Below the pieces are notes generated by a model. The model ran no database searches. It worked only from the letters and a program-made list of their open reading frames with translations, and was not told the origin of the DNA. A stretch of DNA of 64,000 nt, from positions 10,602,001 to 10,666,000 of the forward strand of contig JAKZAN010000007.1 of NCBI GenBank assembly GCA_023053545.1, in the 5' to 3' direction. Position numbers and translations under genes: made by a program. This stretch comes from Lepidurus packardi. Its lineage: Eukaryota > Arthropoda > Branchiopoda > Notostraca > Triopsidae. Below are positions 1 through 11,513 of this stretch, in pieces (the first letter of the stretch is position 1; every line of letters begins with the position of its first letter).

Positions 1-12
1 ACTTAATTTCAG

Positions 13-336
13 ATCATCCTCGCCGCCTTGGTTGCTGTCGCCGCTGCTCATCCCGGGCTTATCTCTCCTCAGCCCAATACCCGGTTGACACTCGGTGCCT
101 CTCCTTTCGGACTCGGATACGCTGGACTCGGATATGGTGCTGTCTCTCCATTGGGACTCCCCGTCCAGGCCGGACTCCCATACTACGGCTCTAACGTGCG
201 TGTAGCAGCCGTGCACGCTCCCCTGGCCTACGCCGCACCCGTTGCCGTTCCCGCAGCTTACTCCGTCGTGTCCGCTCCCAAGGTTGAAGTGATCCCTGAA
301 GCCGTTGAGCAACACGGATACCGCGTCGCCTATTAA
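13..336 (+). CDS. Cuticle protein, last exon (5' exon outside window)
   Basis: The visible exon begins after an acceptor (AG at 11-12) and encodes about 107 residues ending in a TAA at 334-336. It starts inside a hydrophobic signal peptide (IILAALVAVAAAHPG). The rest is rich in Gly, Tyr, Ala, Pro and Val, and it ends in the motif VEQHGYRVAY. The gene at 3496-3966 ends in nearly the same motif and has a signal peptide split by an intron after codon 4, so the missing first exon probably holds only about four codons. The product is presumably a secreted, low-complexity structural protein of the exoskeleton. There is no Rebers-Riddiford chitin-binding consensus. The family assignment rests on composition and the shared C-terminus. 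Confidence 0.75.
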   Translation: MILAALVAVAAAHPGLISPQPNTRLTLGASPFGLGYAGLGYGAVSPLGLPVQAGLPYYGSNVRVAAVHAPLAYAAPVAVPAAYSVVSAPKVEVIPEAVEQHGYRVAY

Positions 337-901
337 ACAGACAACTGTTGCAAAAAAATCACCGTTCATTCCTCGGCATCCTCCGTTATACTCAATACAA
401 AACCAGTTTTATAAAGTCAAAAGTTTTACGCTTTTTAATAACTTTACTTGCTTTAAAGATGATAATTCCTCTTTTAAGTATTTTCCAAAGCGTTCGAATC
501 GAAAAGGCTCAAACTAGGCAGAGCATAGCAATATTCTTCGATCTTTCTGTTTTAAAGCCCTATATAATCCCTGGTTTACTTAAGCAGCCAGATAAACACC
601 TTTACAATCTTTTGTTTTTGCGGGGATTCCCTTTGAAGCCCGCCTTCTAGCACACTACATATCTTTACAAAGTTCAGTTTGATCTCTACATGTATGAGGA
701 TGTGTCATCCCGGATAAAGTCGCGGATGTACTCGGTCACTTACGTTAGCGCTTTCGGCCCAGTTACCAATTGGTACCAGGCCTGTAAAGTACAACTCTGA
801 AGTAATTCTAACTACAAAGACCGTGGATCGACTGTGGAAAAGTACACAGCAAACCCTGCCTTCTAAAGTCGAGCATCAGCCATGAAACTCCGCACTCAAC
901 C

Positions 902-1303
902 ATGAATTCCCTCGTAAGTTCTTTAATAATATAGCTTAATGATAAAAATAATAATAAAGTAAGACGAGAATATGGTTACCCATTCGAAATATGAGTAAAT
1001 TCCAAAAAACACACTGTTAAAATATAATTTCAGATCATCCTCGCCGCCGTGATTGCCGTCGCAGCTGTTTCTCCCACGGTTTTCGGTAATACGGCCACTG
1101 CCCATGTAGCACGTAAACAACTCGGCTATGGTGGCCGTCGTCCGCAACTGGGATTCCCAAACGCTGGAATCACAAAGTACGGACAAGTCTTCATAGGCTA
1201 CGTAAGCATCGTAGAAGTATCCTGTAATTCTTTAGAGGCTGTAGAGCCCTATGCAGCCCTAGCACACTCTCCCAAAAGACAATTATGTTACAAAACAATA
1301 TGA
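902..1303 (+). pseudogene. Diverged, probably decaying cuticle-protein paralogue
   Basis: The two-exon layout matches its neighbours. Exon 1 is 902-913 (Met-Asn-Ser-Leu), followed by GTAAGT; exon 2 is 1034-1303. The signal peptide (MNSLIILAAVIAVAAVSPTV) is intact and the open reading frame gives 93 residues. The body no longer resembles a cuticle protein apart from a VEV...EAVE trace. Just after the TGA at 1301-1303, and partly overlapping it in another frame, a relic of the family C-terminus (QYDFAY, compare QHGYRVAY) can be read. The following non-coding sequence shares CATTCCTCGGCAT with the 3' flank of the first gene. A short upstream ORF starts at 882. It could be a diverged working gene, but a frame-shifted duplicate is the better reading. 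Confidence 0.5.
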
Positions 1304-3400
1304 TTTCGCCTACTCATTCCTCGGCATTTTCCATTCTATTCCATAAAAAACAGTTCTGTGAATTTTAATATCCTTAATTGAACTTCAAAATAACTCCAGG
1401 CTTTCATGCAGCCTTTGTCTCGATATTTTGTGTTTCAAACTACGGCAACAGTGCTTTAGATTACCGTTACAACTTTCCAACTCCTGAGTTGAGCATCTTC
1501 AATAACGTTCGAAATAAGGTTCCCTTTAATTAAGCTCGGTTCTCTATGCTTTATCTACTTTGATCTGCTTAATTCATTTAGGATCAAAAGAAGAAGTCGG
1601 AATTGCCCCAAAAATTAGTTCCAATATCAACGACGTTTCACATATAGCGCATAATAAATTAATAAAAAAATTCACAAAATCAATGTAAATTCGTATCCCT
1701 TTAAGAAAATCAACACTTGAAATCGGATCTAACTACAGAGAAAACCGCTTACGACGAAATCGAAGGGACCGGAATATTTTTTCGTGTTACAAGGAATTCG
1801 TGCTAACAGATATATGCAAAAAAAACCTAGTTAATCAAAAAACTGTCGTGATAACCAAGTTAATATTCAAGTTTATACTCGTACATTGCCAGTCTATACA
1901 TTTTAAAGCCCCATTACTAAACTGTAAAGCATTTTTACAGACTGTAAATAAAAAAGAAATGTTTCGACTGCCCACGGACTGTTGGGGCGAGAAAGACAGA
2001 AATTTGAACTCGAGTCAGGGGTGTTGCTAAGACTCGACCACCCTTCTCATTGGCAGAGGGAGACGGTTGGTAAGTAGACAAAAGTATTTAGTCGTCCATA
2101 AATATTTTGTCGCAACAAAACTACCTCCAAGACGGGAAGCTTTTTTTCGTGTCCGGACCGGAATACTATTTTACTTATCATGTTTTTCGTGTTAAACAGT
2201 TTTCACTGTATTTGTCTAAATCTAGCCTCTCCCAACTAAAACTAACAGTTTAGTGCAGTGCTTTGGCCGCAGATGGCAGAGTATGTACAAAAAAATTAAA
2301 TGTAGAATACAGAAAACTATGGAATCCTTGGAATTATGGGAATCTAAAGTTACTTCGTAAAATTCTCCTAAAAAAAATCTCCTATGCGCCATAGAAGTGT
2401 TTATCAATGTTTAATGGAGCAAATTCTAGTTTTCCAGACGATCCATTCCAACGGCCTTAGTTAGGGCGTGGTAGCCTGTAGGAAGGCTGTCCGTGTATGG
2501 CTTGGCTTTTATTTTACCAGCAAGTAACCCCAAAAAACGTCGAGGAACTCTCCAAGCTAAAAACAGAGCTTACAGCCAACTTACTTGTAACGAAATACAA
2601 ATGATCTTCAAGCTAAATAACTTCCCTAAATGAAAGCCGTATATCCGACAAGATCTCAAGGTTTTGACTCTAAAACAAGCTGGGATAATTAAGTCTCATT
2701 AGAACAAAGCGAAGCGAAGGCGGGTTGACCAAGACAGGTATTCTGGAGCAGACGAAGGTATTGCCTCTAGGCTAGGGCGTTTGCCATACACGGAAATCGC
2801 TTGACCATATTCAAGATCGTCAAGGCCAGGGTCGGGTCCATCTAAAGGTAAAGCAATCCAGGGCTCACACACGTAAAAAAAGGGAGCAAAAATGTTCCAG
2901 AGACAAGGAGCCGGATGCATGGATAACCTTCCGCCTTTGTTTATGGGTTGAAAGTACTCGACGAAGATATGCCTCATTTGTTCCTCTAATGTTAAGTATG
3001 ATATAAAGTGCCATAGAAAGTCTTGAATGAGCTTAGATAAAATGCTCTAACATACTATAAACTTTAAGAAAAACTTGAACTGAATGAGTAGTCCTAATCC
3101 AAGAGGGTACACCTTTCCCCTTATAGTCGTGAGTGTAATAACCTTGTTTGAATGTACTTGTTTGAACTACAAAAAAAAAAACATTCTCACTTTTGACAAC
3201 GACCTCAACCTGCTCTACAATCTTGGGAGGGCATACGCATAGGTAGTACATGTAATTCCCACCTTCATGGCGAACCAACCCCGCCCAAAAGTACCAGACC
3301 TTGGGAGCCAACCGCCAGAAAACCCGTCCAAGTCCTTCAAGTGGGCGTAAACCTTCCCAAAAGCGTAACCACGACACTGGGGGCTTTATCTTTGGAGGTA
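1304..3400. other. Intergenic stretch, no gene recognised
   Basis: These 2.1 kb between cuticle genes are AT-rich and have short open frames on both strands. None has family similarity, splice context or codon pattern that I can support. Confidence 0.6.
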
Positions 3401-3403
3401 CAC

Positions 3404-3410
3404 TATAAAA
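3404..3410 (+). promoter_or_regulatory. TATA box of cuticle gene
   Basis: TATAAAA lies about 90 bases upstream of the ATG at 3496. An arthropod-like initiator context (TCATCAGCA, around 3428-3436) sits roughly 25-30 bases downstream. This fits the usual TATA-Inr spacing of highly expressed cuticle genes. Confidence 0.7.
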
Positions 3411-3495
3411 AGCCGCCGAAAAGCTCTCATCAGCACCACAAGTTCTCTTGTCTTCACCGAGTTATTACCAACTCCCAACTTCTCCACACATCACC

Positions 3496-3966
3496 ATGAA
3501 GTGCATGGTAAGCCACCTCTTTAAACCTCCAATCCCCAACAGTTTTCTCCGAGTTTTTTTTCTAAAAAAAAAGTTATTTATCATTTAATAATTTAATTTG
3601 CATTTACTCTAGATCGTTATCGCTGTTTTGGTCGCCGCCGTCGCTGCCGGTGAGGTCCAGAAGACCCTCTTGGCTTCTCCCTATGCTGGTCTGGGCGCCT
3701 ACGGCTACGGCTATGGCTTGGCTGGCTACCCCGGCTATCCTTACGCCGGACAGCGCTACGTAGCCTCCGCTCCCTGGGCTTACAGTGCTGCCGCCCCCGC
3801 TCCCTGGACTTACACTGCTGCCGCCCCTGCTCCCGTCGCTTACCACGCACCCTTGGCTTATGCCCACCCCGTGCCCGTGCCCGTTGCCTACTCCGTTGAG
3901 AGCGCACCCAAGGTTGAGAGCACCTACGAGCCCGTCGAACAACATGGATACCGCATTGCCTATTAA
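3496..3966 (+). CDS. Cuticle protein, two exons
   Basis: Exon 1 is 3496-3507 (Met-Lys-Cys-Met) and ends at GTAAGC. Exon 2 is 3613-3966, after an AG acceptor. The 121-residue product has a signal peptide (MKCMIVIAVLVAAVAAG). A Gly-Tyr segment follows (GAYGYGYGLAGYPGYPY), then Ala-Pro repeats of the type SAAAPAPWTYTAAAPAP, then APKVESTYEPVEQHGYRIAY at the end. Splitting the signal peptide with an intron after the fourth codon is typical of arthropod cuticle genes. It is a secreted exoskeleton structural protein without a chitin-binding Rebers-Riddiford domain. The start is chosen because it follows the TATA box and gives an immediate signal peptide. The two genes to its left are paralogues. Confidence 0.85.
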
Positions 3967-4817
3967 AAAATATCTTTTCCACAATACACTTTCGTAATAA
4001 TTCTCAAAACAACTCCATCTGTTGAATTTCATCTACATCACCCAGTAAACAAACCTTTGCCCTTAGTTAAGCAGAGAAAAGGGAACCCCAACAATGAAAA
4101 ACACGAGCCCACTGTGCGACTTTTGTAATAAAAACGTCCTAACCAAAACAGTCTTCATTGTTGCTAGTTTTTAAATTGGTTTTCTTTACAAAATATGTAC
4201 AGTCTTCAAGAGAGGGAAGCACTAGCCATTTTCGTAGGAATACGAAGGGGAAGGGGAGGAGCCACAACAATTTCTACAAAAATAAATACACTTTTATTTC
4301 TTACGCACGCGTATAAAAAAAATCTGTCTGGCATAGTTGTTTCTCTTTTTTAATCACTTCATTAGTTTCCAAATTTTCAAAACATTTCAAATTCAAGAAA
4401 CGTTCGTTTTTTTCAAGGGGAGGGGCTTAGTTCGGTTGCTTTTTTGTTCAAAACCTCTTTACAATTTTTTTGCACGGAATGCTTTTAGGGGAATAACGTC
4501 CTTTGCCCTAATCCTCAATACCATTTTTTCTTTATTTTTCTTTTTTAAAAAAATTTAAAAAAAATGGAAAGAAACGCAAAAATTCATGGCGCTCGATAAA
4601 AATGAGATCCACTTTTCTGCCAAAATTATACAAGGTCAGTAGTAGTATAACCCTACTCCACAAGGGGGAAAGATGTCAAGGAAGAAGAGCTGTCTCGCCA
4701 ATGATTTAAAAAAATAGTTTTTCAAAAAATCCTAAAAATAACAAAAATCCTAAAAATCCTAAAAGAAAACAATCCTAAAAGAAAGAATAAGACTTTGAAT
4801 CAGTGGTCTTGCTTTGT
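3967..4817. other. Convergent intergenic region with poly(A) signal
   Basis: This lies between the cuticle gene (+) and mastermind (-). AATAAA at 4127-4132 is a likely poly(A) signal for the cuticle gene. The stretch 4725-4790 is a simple array built on AATCCTAAAA. The part around 4500-4570 is very AT-rich. No gene is seen. Confidence 0.5.
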
Positions 4818-7800
4818 TCACAAGCTGTCCAGTAAACTGTAGCCCATGCTGGGATCAAAGTTGTTCAACAATTCCTGGGCGTCACCGCAAAACTGAGCAC
4901 TTTCCGAGGTGGGGATATTGTCGAGAAACTCGAAGCCTCCGTAGTCCGCACTCATGGCCACGCCCCCGTGCCTGGGGTTGGCGGCCATCGTCATGGGATT
5001 CCTGCTATTACTATTACTCGTGTTATTCGTATTATAAGTGGGGTATCCATTGTTCGCATTCCCCGCCATCCCGATCGCATGGTGTTGCTGCTGCGTCATC
5101 GAGAGATTGCCTATAGATTGCACATTGGTTTGCTGCTGCTGAACATGGTAGTTCAGGCGCGCATTGGGGTAAAGCTGTTGCTGCTGCTGCTGCGGTTGCA
5201 TTGAGTTGCCGACGATATTCATTCGCCCGTTGTTTTGGTAACTCGCCAATTGCTGCTGCTGAGTGCGCCAATCGCTGGGTCGCGGACCGCTCGCCATCAC
5301 GTTCATGCCGTCCGGTCCGACCGTCACATTCGGTGGTCTTTGCCCTCGCATAGTATTGACCCCGGCGTAGCCCGTGCTCAGATTGCTCGGCGGGCGGTTT
5401 AAGCCCAGCATGGCCGGGTTCATGCTGCCCATGGCGCCACCTTGTGAGGAGTTCGTATACTGCATGTTAGGGGCCACGTGATTCGCCTGGAGCATGGGAT
5501 GCCGGTTCATAGGTTGTTGTTGTTGTTGTTGGAGGGGGGTCATGGGGTAGGCCGCAGGTACTCCGTTATTGACCCCTGGGGAAGGGGCAAAGTTCATCTC
5601 GGGGCGGTGGGGTCGAATGCCTCGGATTTGAGGCACATTGCCCATGTTTTGGGGCATGAGTTGGGGTTTGTACTCGGGCGGCGGGGGGCGGAGCATCGCT
5701 TGTTGCTGCTGTTGTTGTTGTTGTTGTTGCTGCTGCTGTTGAGATCGAAGCATTTGGAGCCGCATCATATGTTGTTGTTGTTGCTGCTGTTGCTGCATTA
5801 CGGTCATATTAGGCATGCGGGCGGAACCGCCGGGCACGACGCTGTTGCCCCGCAAGTGCTGCTGGGTGAAGTTGATGGTTTGCGTCTGGGAGGCGTGGAA
5901 AGTGTAGCAGTTGTCCGGGTTGTTCATCATGGGCTGCTGAGTGGTTTGGGCGTTGTTCATCATGGCCGAGTGGACCATGTGGTTGGTTGGGTTTGGCAGT
6001 GGGTTGTTTTGAGCACTATTCATGGCGAGGCTTTGCTGCTGCTGGAGGACACCGGCGTTGCTGACGGCGTTGTTGGGCATGTTCGAGTAATACATGGGAA
6101 GCTGCTGCTGGTTCATCTTCATGTCTGGCATCTGCGTCTGCTGCATAGAAGTCATCTACATGGAACATTGGTCAATTTCCAAATTAGTTCTGAGATTTTG
6201 ATAGTCAATCACTTTCATCCTAGTCTCAAGATTGGACAGTTTGGAATCTCGATTTGTGACGCGAGAAAAAGTTGGGAAAGTAACGACGCAACAATGAAAA
6301 CCCCAGTCAAGCCGTGCTCAGACGGCTTTTGGGGGTTTCCACTGTTCGTTTACCGCTTCTTTTCGTCAACTCTGACATTTTCTCCCTACCGCGTGAAATT
6401 CCGTCCGTTTTTCATTTCATACCATGGAAATGACTCATCATTCAAGCGCAACTAGATTTCCGTGTTGAGTCAAGTATTCTCCCGAGCTAATAAGGTTTTT
6501 ACTGAACGGAAATGATGAACACTATGCCCCCTTTTTCTTTGCCTATGTCGTAATTTAACCGGAATTTAGTTGACACATGCTTTTACTTTTCCGAAATGGG
6601 TTGCTGTTTTCCCCGGGGAAGCAGGTTTTTCCAGCAGTAGTTTTATTCTTCCAAAGTAACTTTAGGGAAAGTGTCCTAATAGGAGTCGCTTGGTTTCCAC
6701 TCTTGCGAGTCAGTCCTTCCCTGTTTACTGCAGCTTAGCTCTGCGCATGGCCAACACTGAATTTCCCCCCTTCCCACTCTTCCTAGCCGCCAAAGCCCTT
6801 CACATGCATCACATGCTTCGCAAGCATCAAAGAGATTGCGCAGATTGTCGAGCCCATCAAGAGCATGCCATTCTCCGCTATCGTATCCCTGTAAACGTCC
6901 TTTTGACTCGCTCTACTAGTATGTGCTGCACTCAACTTGGCACAAGTGACATCTTTAAATGAACTTGGGCCTTTTCTATACCCATTTTAAGGACAAACAC
7001 GAAGCCACTCATGGAAATAAACAAGTACAAAGCCAATGAAAGGAAAGCGAACCTGAGTTTGTTGGACGCTGACGTTGCCCGAATGCTGCGCCACGTGCAT
7101 CTGTTGCGTCTGCGTCATTTGCATAGTTCCATTCGGCCCGGCATTGACATTGACCTGCTGCTGTTGCTGCCCCAACACTGACACCATGGGACTGTGGCTC
7201 TGGGCGGGCGGAGTGGGGGTCTCCGGGCCGCTATGGAAGTTCCCACCCATGGCCATATGGTTCGGCGTCCCCGGCTTGTTCCCGCCGCCCAAGTAGGCAC
7301 TGTTCGGAGTGGGAGTCTTGGGCTGCTGTTGCACGTTCATGGGACTCTGCTGCCCCGGCACAATGTTGCTGCCGGCGTTGGCCGTCCCTGGCCCACTACT
7401 GTTATTGCCTGGCGAGAATTTGGCATGGATGCTATTGTTGTTATTATTCGAGTTGTTAGCATGCGGGTTGTTGTTGGTATTGCCGCTCCCGGGGAGTTGC
7501 TGCACAGCGTTGAGACTGTGCTGCCGCTTAAAGTCGCTCGGACTGGCCGCGCCACTCGGAATGTTCGAAAGCGGGGACTGAGCAAACATGTTTTCTTTCT
7601 TGATGAGCGGACTACGCAAGGAACTTTCATTGTTAGTGTTGCCGTTGTTGGCCGAGACGGGTCCCCCGATGTTCTGCATGGTCATAGGAACGTGGTTGTG
7701 GTACGGGGACGGTCCTCCCCCGGGCCCGCCGCCGTACATGGCGCAGGCATTGGCTTTCATGCCGGCCATGTACGCGTTGCCGCGGTTGAACGCGGGGGCA

Positions 7801-10211
7801 TTTCCGGTCGGATTGCTGTATCCGTAAGGCATTCGCATGGCTGGGTTCATTCCCCCGGGACCGGGACCGGGCATGTCGTTGCGCGAGCTCGGGACCCCGA
7901 CACTACCGCCGTTGGGACCCCCAGGTGCCATGCTGTTCATGGGCAAAGGACCGATATTGAGTTGGCTCTTGTGCTGGTGCTGCTCCGCCATTTGCTTGAG
8001 CGTGAGCGCCGCCGGACTCGACTCGGTAGGGGCTCCGAAGGGGAACTGACCGCCGAGGTCGTTCCTTGGCTGCTGCTGCAAACTGCCCAGATTCATGCCG
8101 TTATGGAGCAGCAGATCCGACTCGCGCTTTTCCTCCAGCTCCAGCTCTTTCATGAACTCGGGAGGCAGATGCGCGATCTCCGAGTTGGAGTTGATCTGCT
8201 TCATGATGTCGTCCACAAAGTCCTCGTTCACTTCGCCCATGATGTTCCGGAAGTTGTCCAGGTCCCCCGTGAGTCCATCGGCTAGGTCGTCCACGTCAGC
8301 CAAGTCTTCCATGAAGCTGGGATCCAGCCGTTCCGTTTTGCACTCTTGTTTCATGGGCGAGTGCAACGGGGGCGGGGCTTGGACTTGGCAAGCGCCACTG
8401 CTCGTGCTACTGGTGGTTTTCGTCGTCGTGTTGATGGTGGAGGCAGAGGCGGACACATCTTGGTGCACACAGGAACTGACTCCGCCCCCTCCCACGGTGC
8501 TGCTGGTCAGGGTTTTCACCGACACGCTGGTCGAGATTTGCTGGGGCTGACTCGTTGTTCCTCCACTGGCCGTGAATTCCAACTGCTGGACGATCTCCAC
8601 CGAGAACTTGGTGGCACCCGGCCCGGACGTGCTCGAGGTGGTAGTGCACTGCAGCTTACTGGCCGGGGCGTCGTCGTCTCCGTGGACATCCTCATCCAAG
8701 GACCGCTTGCCGTACCTGGGTTGCTGTAGCCATAAAAAAAGACAATAAAATGAGTCCCTGCTGATCTTAAACCTGAGCAAATCAACACATAAACAAACAA
8801 ACAAAGGATCTGAAATCTCGTTTGGGATTGCGTAACGAAGGACGAAGCCATCAGGCTAAGAAGCCCGTTGGCCCAGCTCGTGCTTTCCGGCGCTCTCGCA
8901 TAGCCGGCCGCTCCCGAAAGGGCATTCATCGCTCTAATCCGCCTGGGTTAGGAAACAAGTTGGTGTGACGTCAGACCCAACTCAAACGGGTTCGTGTCCA
9001 CAACTCCTCGACTAGTTTCCTCGAGGACTTGGGGCTTCGTATCTGTGACGTAACCGGCGGTTTCGAAAGGGACGAGAAACCGAAAAGCGGGTACGCCGCT
9101 CATTGACTTTCGTCCGAAAAGGACTTGTAAAGGGACTGACGAAACTTTTTTGAAAGGGACTGAAAAAACCCAACGCTTAGGCTTAATCAAGTTGTCTGCC
9201 ATGCAGGCCCAGAGAAACCCTTGTTACGTGGCTAGGCGACACCAGTGCGAGGTGTGATGGCGACCACCAGCCGGCAAGGAAAAATCGAACCAAGCCGTTT
9301 GTGATGGACCTAAAAAGAAAAAAAGGAGTCCGGACTCCATATCCCGTCTCGTATCCTTTGGCCCCATCCTGGGGAATGCACGTCAATATTGGCGACGCAG
9401 CGCCGCCTAAGCAACGGCAGGAATCGCGCCATGGCGACGCCTCGCACTTCCGCTTCGTTACCGAAACCGTGTTTTCACGGTTTTCTGGAAGCTGCCCTCC
9501 GCTACCAGCCCCATGTCTCGGGGCTGGATTCTTTCCCCCCACCCTTTCCCTCTGATGACATTGACTTGCAAGTGGTTGGCAAAACAGTCCACGGCCCTTT
9601 TCCTGCCTTCTCTTCTAGCCCCAACAATGAACATTTGACTCGCTTGCTCGTCCGAGAAACAAGTCCTATTTGCTGGACAACAGAGAATCAGAGCCACCAC
9701 TTCCGTTCTGCCTGAGCTTCATTGAGAGGAACGGGAAGGCCGCGTCCAAGGCACAGAGCAATTCATTCTTGGGCAACAGTCAAGTTCAACAGTCAAATTC
9801 CATGAAGGAGGGAACCCTTGCCTCGAACTAACGTGCAGGTTTGGTTCGGGTTTGGACAGCCCAAACGTTCGAAAGCACGACGGTTTTTCTTACCAAATGA
9901 GTGGCGTTGGGGTGAGCCGGGGGCGGAGCGGGAGGAAGTGCACCTGCCCCGCTGCCGGTCGTGTTATTGGCCGCTGGCTCTTGCGTCTTCTTGTCGGCGG
10001 CACAGCTCTTTTTGGCCGACTTTTTGGCCTTCGAGTCCAAATGCCGCTGCTTGAGCAGCAAGGTTTCTTGCATTTGCAGTTCATACAAGCTCGGCAGTGA
10101 CCCGCCGTACTTGAGCAACCGGCCTTGCTGCTGCTTACGATAGTGCTCGAGTCGCCGCCGCAGTCGATCCAAGCCAGGCTGCTTCTTAGGAGTCACCACT
10201 GCGTCGGACAT
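4818..10211 (-). CDS. mam: Mastermind, Notch transcriptional co-activator
   Basis: There are three phase-0 coding exons: 10211-9894, 8723-7053 and 6155-4818 (1108 residues). The N-terminus (about residues 14-70) has the MamL-1 helix signature LDRLRRRLEHYRKQQQ...LLKQRHLDSKAKKSAKK. In this family the helix lies across the CSL-Notch intracellular domain complex in the nucleus and brings in p300/CBP. Next come an acidic block (FMEDLADVDDLADGLTGDLDNF, followed by DFVDDIMKQIN) and long Gln/Asn/Met/Pro-rich stretches with glutamine runs. The conserved-looking C-terminus contains FEFLDNIPTSE and ends LLDSL. Introns are 1170 and 897 bases. The start is the first in-frame Met of the MamL exon; 5' untranslated exons were not located. 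The architecture matches insect mastermind, and confidence is high for identity and exon limits. Confidence 0.93.
6289..6349. mobile_element. Small foldback element in mastermind intron
   Basis: CAACAATGAAAACCCC (6289-6304) is inversely repeated, with a few mismatches, at 6331-6348. A perfect inner stem, AAGCCGT/ACGGCTT, lies at 6309-6315 and 6322-6328. The outer repeat resembles the termini of the elements at 41782-41876 and 51668-51911. Confidence 0.5.
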
Positions 10212-11513
10212 TGTCTGCCGTCAGCCACGCCCCGACAGAGTCCGGGAGGCCGAGCTTGCACGACTCTCTTCACCATGCGGACACCGCCCACCATTGGGAA
10301 CACGCACCTTTATGATGCGACCTAAATCGTAGACTTTTCCACACGCTTACTCCTTCAATCCTGCCAATCGATGATTTTAACCACTCTTCACTTGGGAGAC
10401 TCTTGACTTGTTAATCCTGTTTCCGCTAGCTGGCTAAACTGGCACGCGATAAGCCAAACACACGCCAGATAACAACACAGGCTCAAGAAAGACGAAACAC
10501 TCGTGAACTAGTGTCTTGTTTTATCGTACTGTAAAGCGGACCCAAAGTCGCTTCTGCTCCTCATTACGAAATGAATGTTCCACACCACACCAAAACACAC
10601 TCACTCGCCACCACCAGTATATCCGAATTGGTATTCCTGTCGTAACGCGTTGGCATAAAACACAGTAGTGTCCTGTAAACAACGGTGTGCTCCCTTCGCT
10701 GCTTTTCCCATTTGAATAACGTCTCAACTGGCCGCAGGCCCAGCCAACAGACACTGTGACAAGAACAAAAGCCCCCAACAACCAACGCTATGCCATATCC
10801 CCGAGAGCTCAAAGAGCCCCCAATCCCCAAAGCGAGAGAGGGAGAGAGAGAGAGAGAGAGAGAGTAAGAACAGTAGAAAGAGAGAGGCTAACTAGTACAC
10901 AGCGAGCGTGTCCAGGGGCGAACGAGCCTGGTCGGGGCTATGTGTGTGTGTGTTTAGTTAGTACCGTTGCCGTTTGTGGGGTCGCCGGAGTTCTTCACAC
11001 TCCTTTTGCCACTGCCATGGCCCATAAGGCAAGAGTGGACGAGTATGCGAGTCCGTACAGAAACAGGATGCCCCTTGCCAGCTCCCTCTTTTCGCCTTGG
11101 CGTTGAGATTCATTGTCGGGGGAGCGCTATGCTAGCCAGTCCGTCAACGCCACAGGCCTTTGGCCTCGTGGTAAACCCCTCCCCTTCCCCCCGTTTCTGG
11201 CGGGAGTGAGCAGGGGGGGAATAGCCTGCCACCTTCCCACCCGCCCTTGGAGCGTCTTTCTGCGACAGCGCGGCACGGCTGGGTGTCCCTTCTGCTTTGG
11301 CTTATCATTCTTATTATCACATGTTTCTTTCCCCACCCAATCTCTCTCTCTTCTTTAATATACCGGCTCGCTTTTACACGCCATTTCCCCCGCTGAAGAC
11401 GTTCGGTATGCGCCCCGCCCCCCAAGGTTCATTGAGGAAAAAGAAATCCAATTGGCATTCGATCATAATTTCACTACGGCGCTTTTTATTTTCACGTGTT
11501 CTTGCAAAAGTAG
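10212..11513. other. Upstream region of mastermind; downstream of TRAP1
   Basis: No coding exon is recognised. It holds a (GA)n tract at 10834-10864 and a short (TG)n at about 10940-10953. Since mastermind is transcribed leftward from 10211, the GA tract lies some 620 bases upstream of its start codon. The 3' end of TRAP1 borders the right side. Confidence 0.5.
10834..10864. repeat. (GA)n microsatellite, possible GAGA-factor site
   Basis: A nearly pure GA run about 620 bases upstream of the mastermind start codon. GAGA-factor binding to such tracts is known in arthropod promoters; use here is inferred only from position. Confidence 0.6.

Noticed and set aside
3604-4032. 142-codon - strand frame rich in Gly/Ser
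   Set aside because: Antisense of the cuticle protein repeats; no start or splice context.
5478-6455. 325-codon open frame on the + strand
   Set aside because: It is antisense to the glutamine-rich part of mastermind; the Leu runs are the complement of CAG/CAA repeats.
7194-8285. 363-codon open frame on the + strand
   Set aside because: Antisense shadow of mastermind exon 2, with no family similarity of its own.
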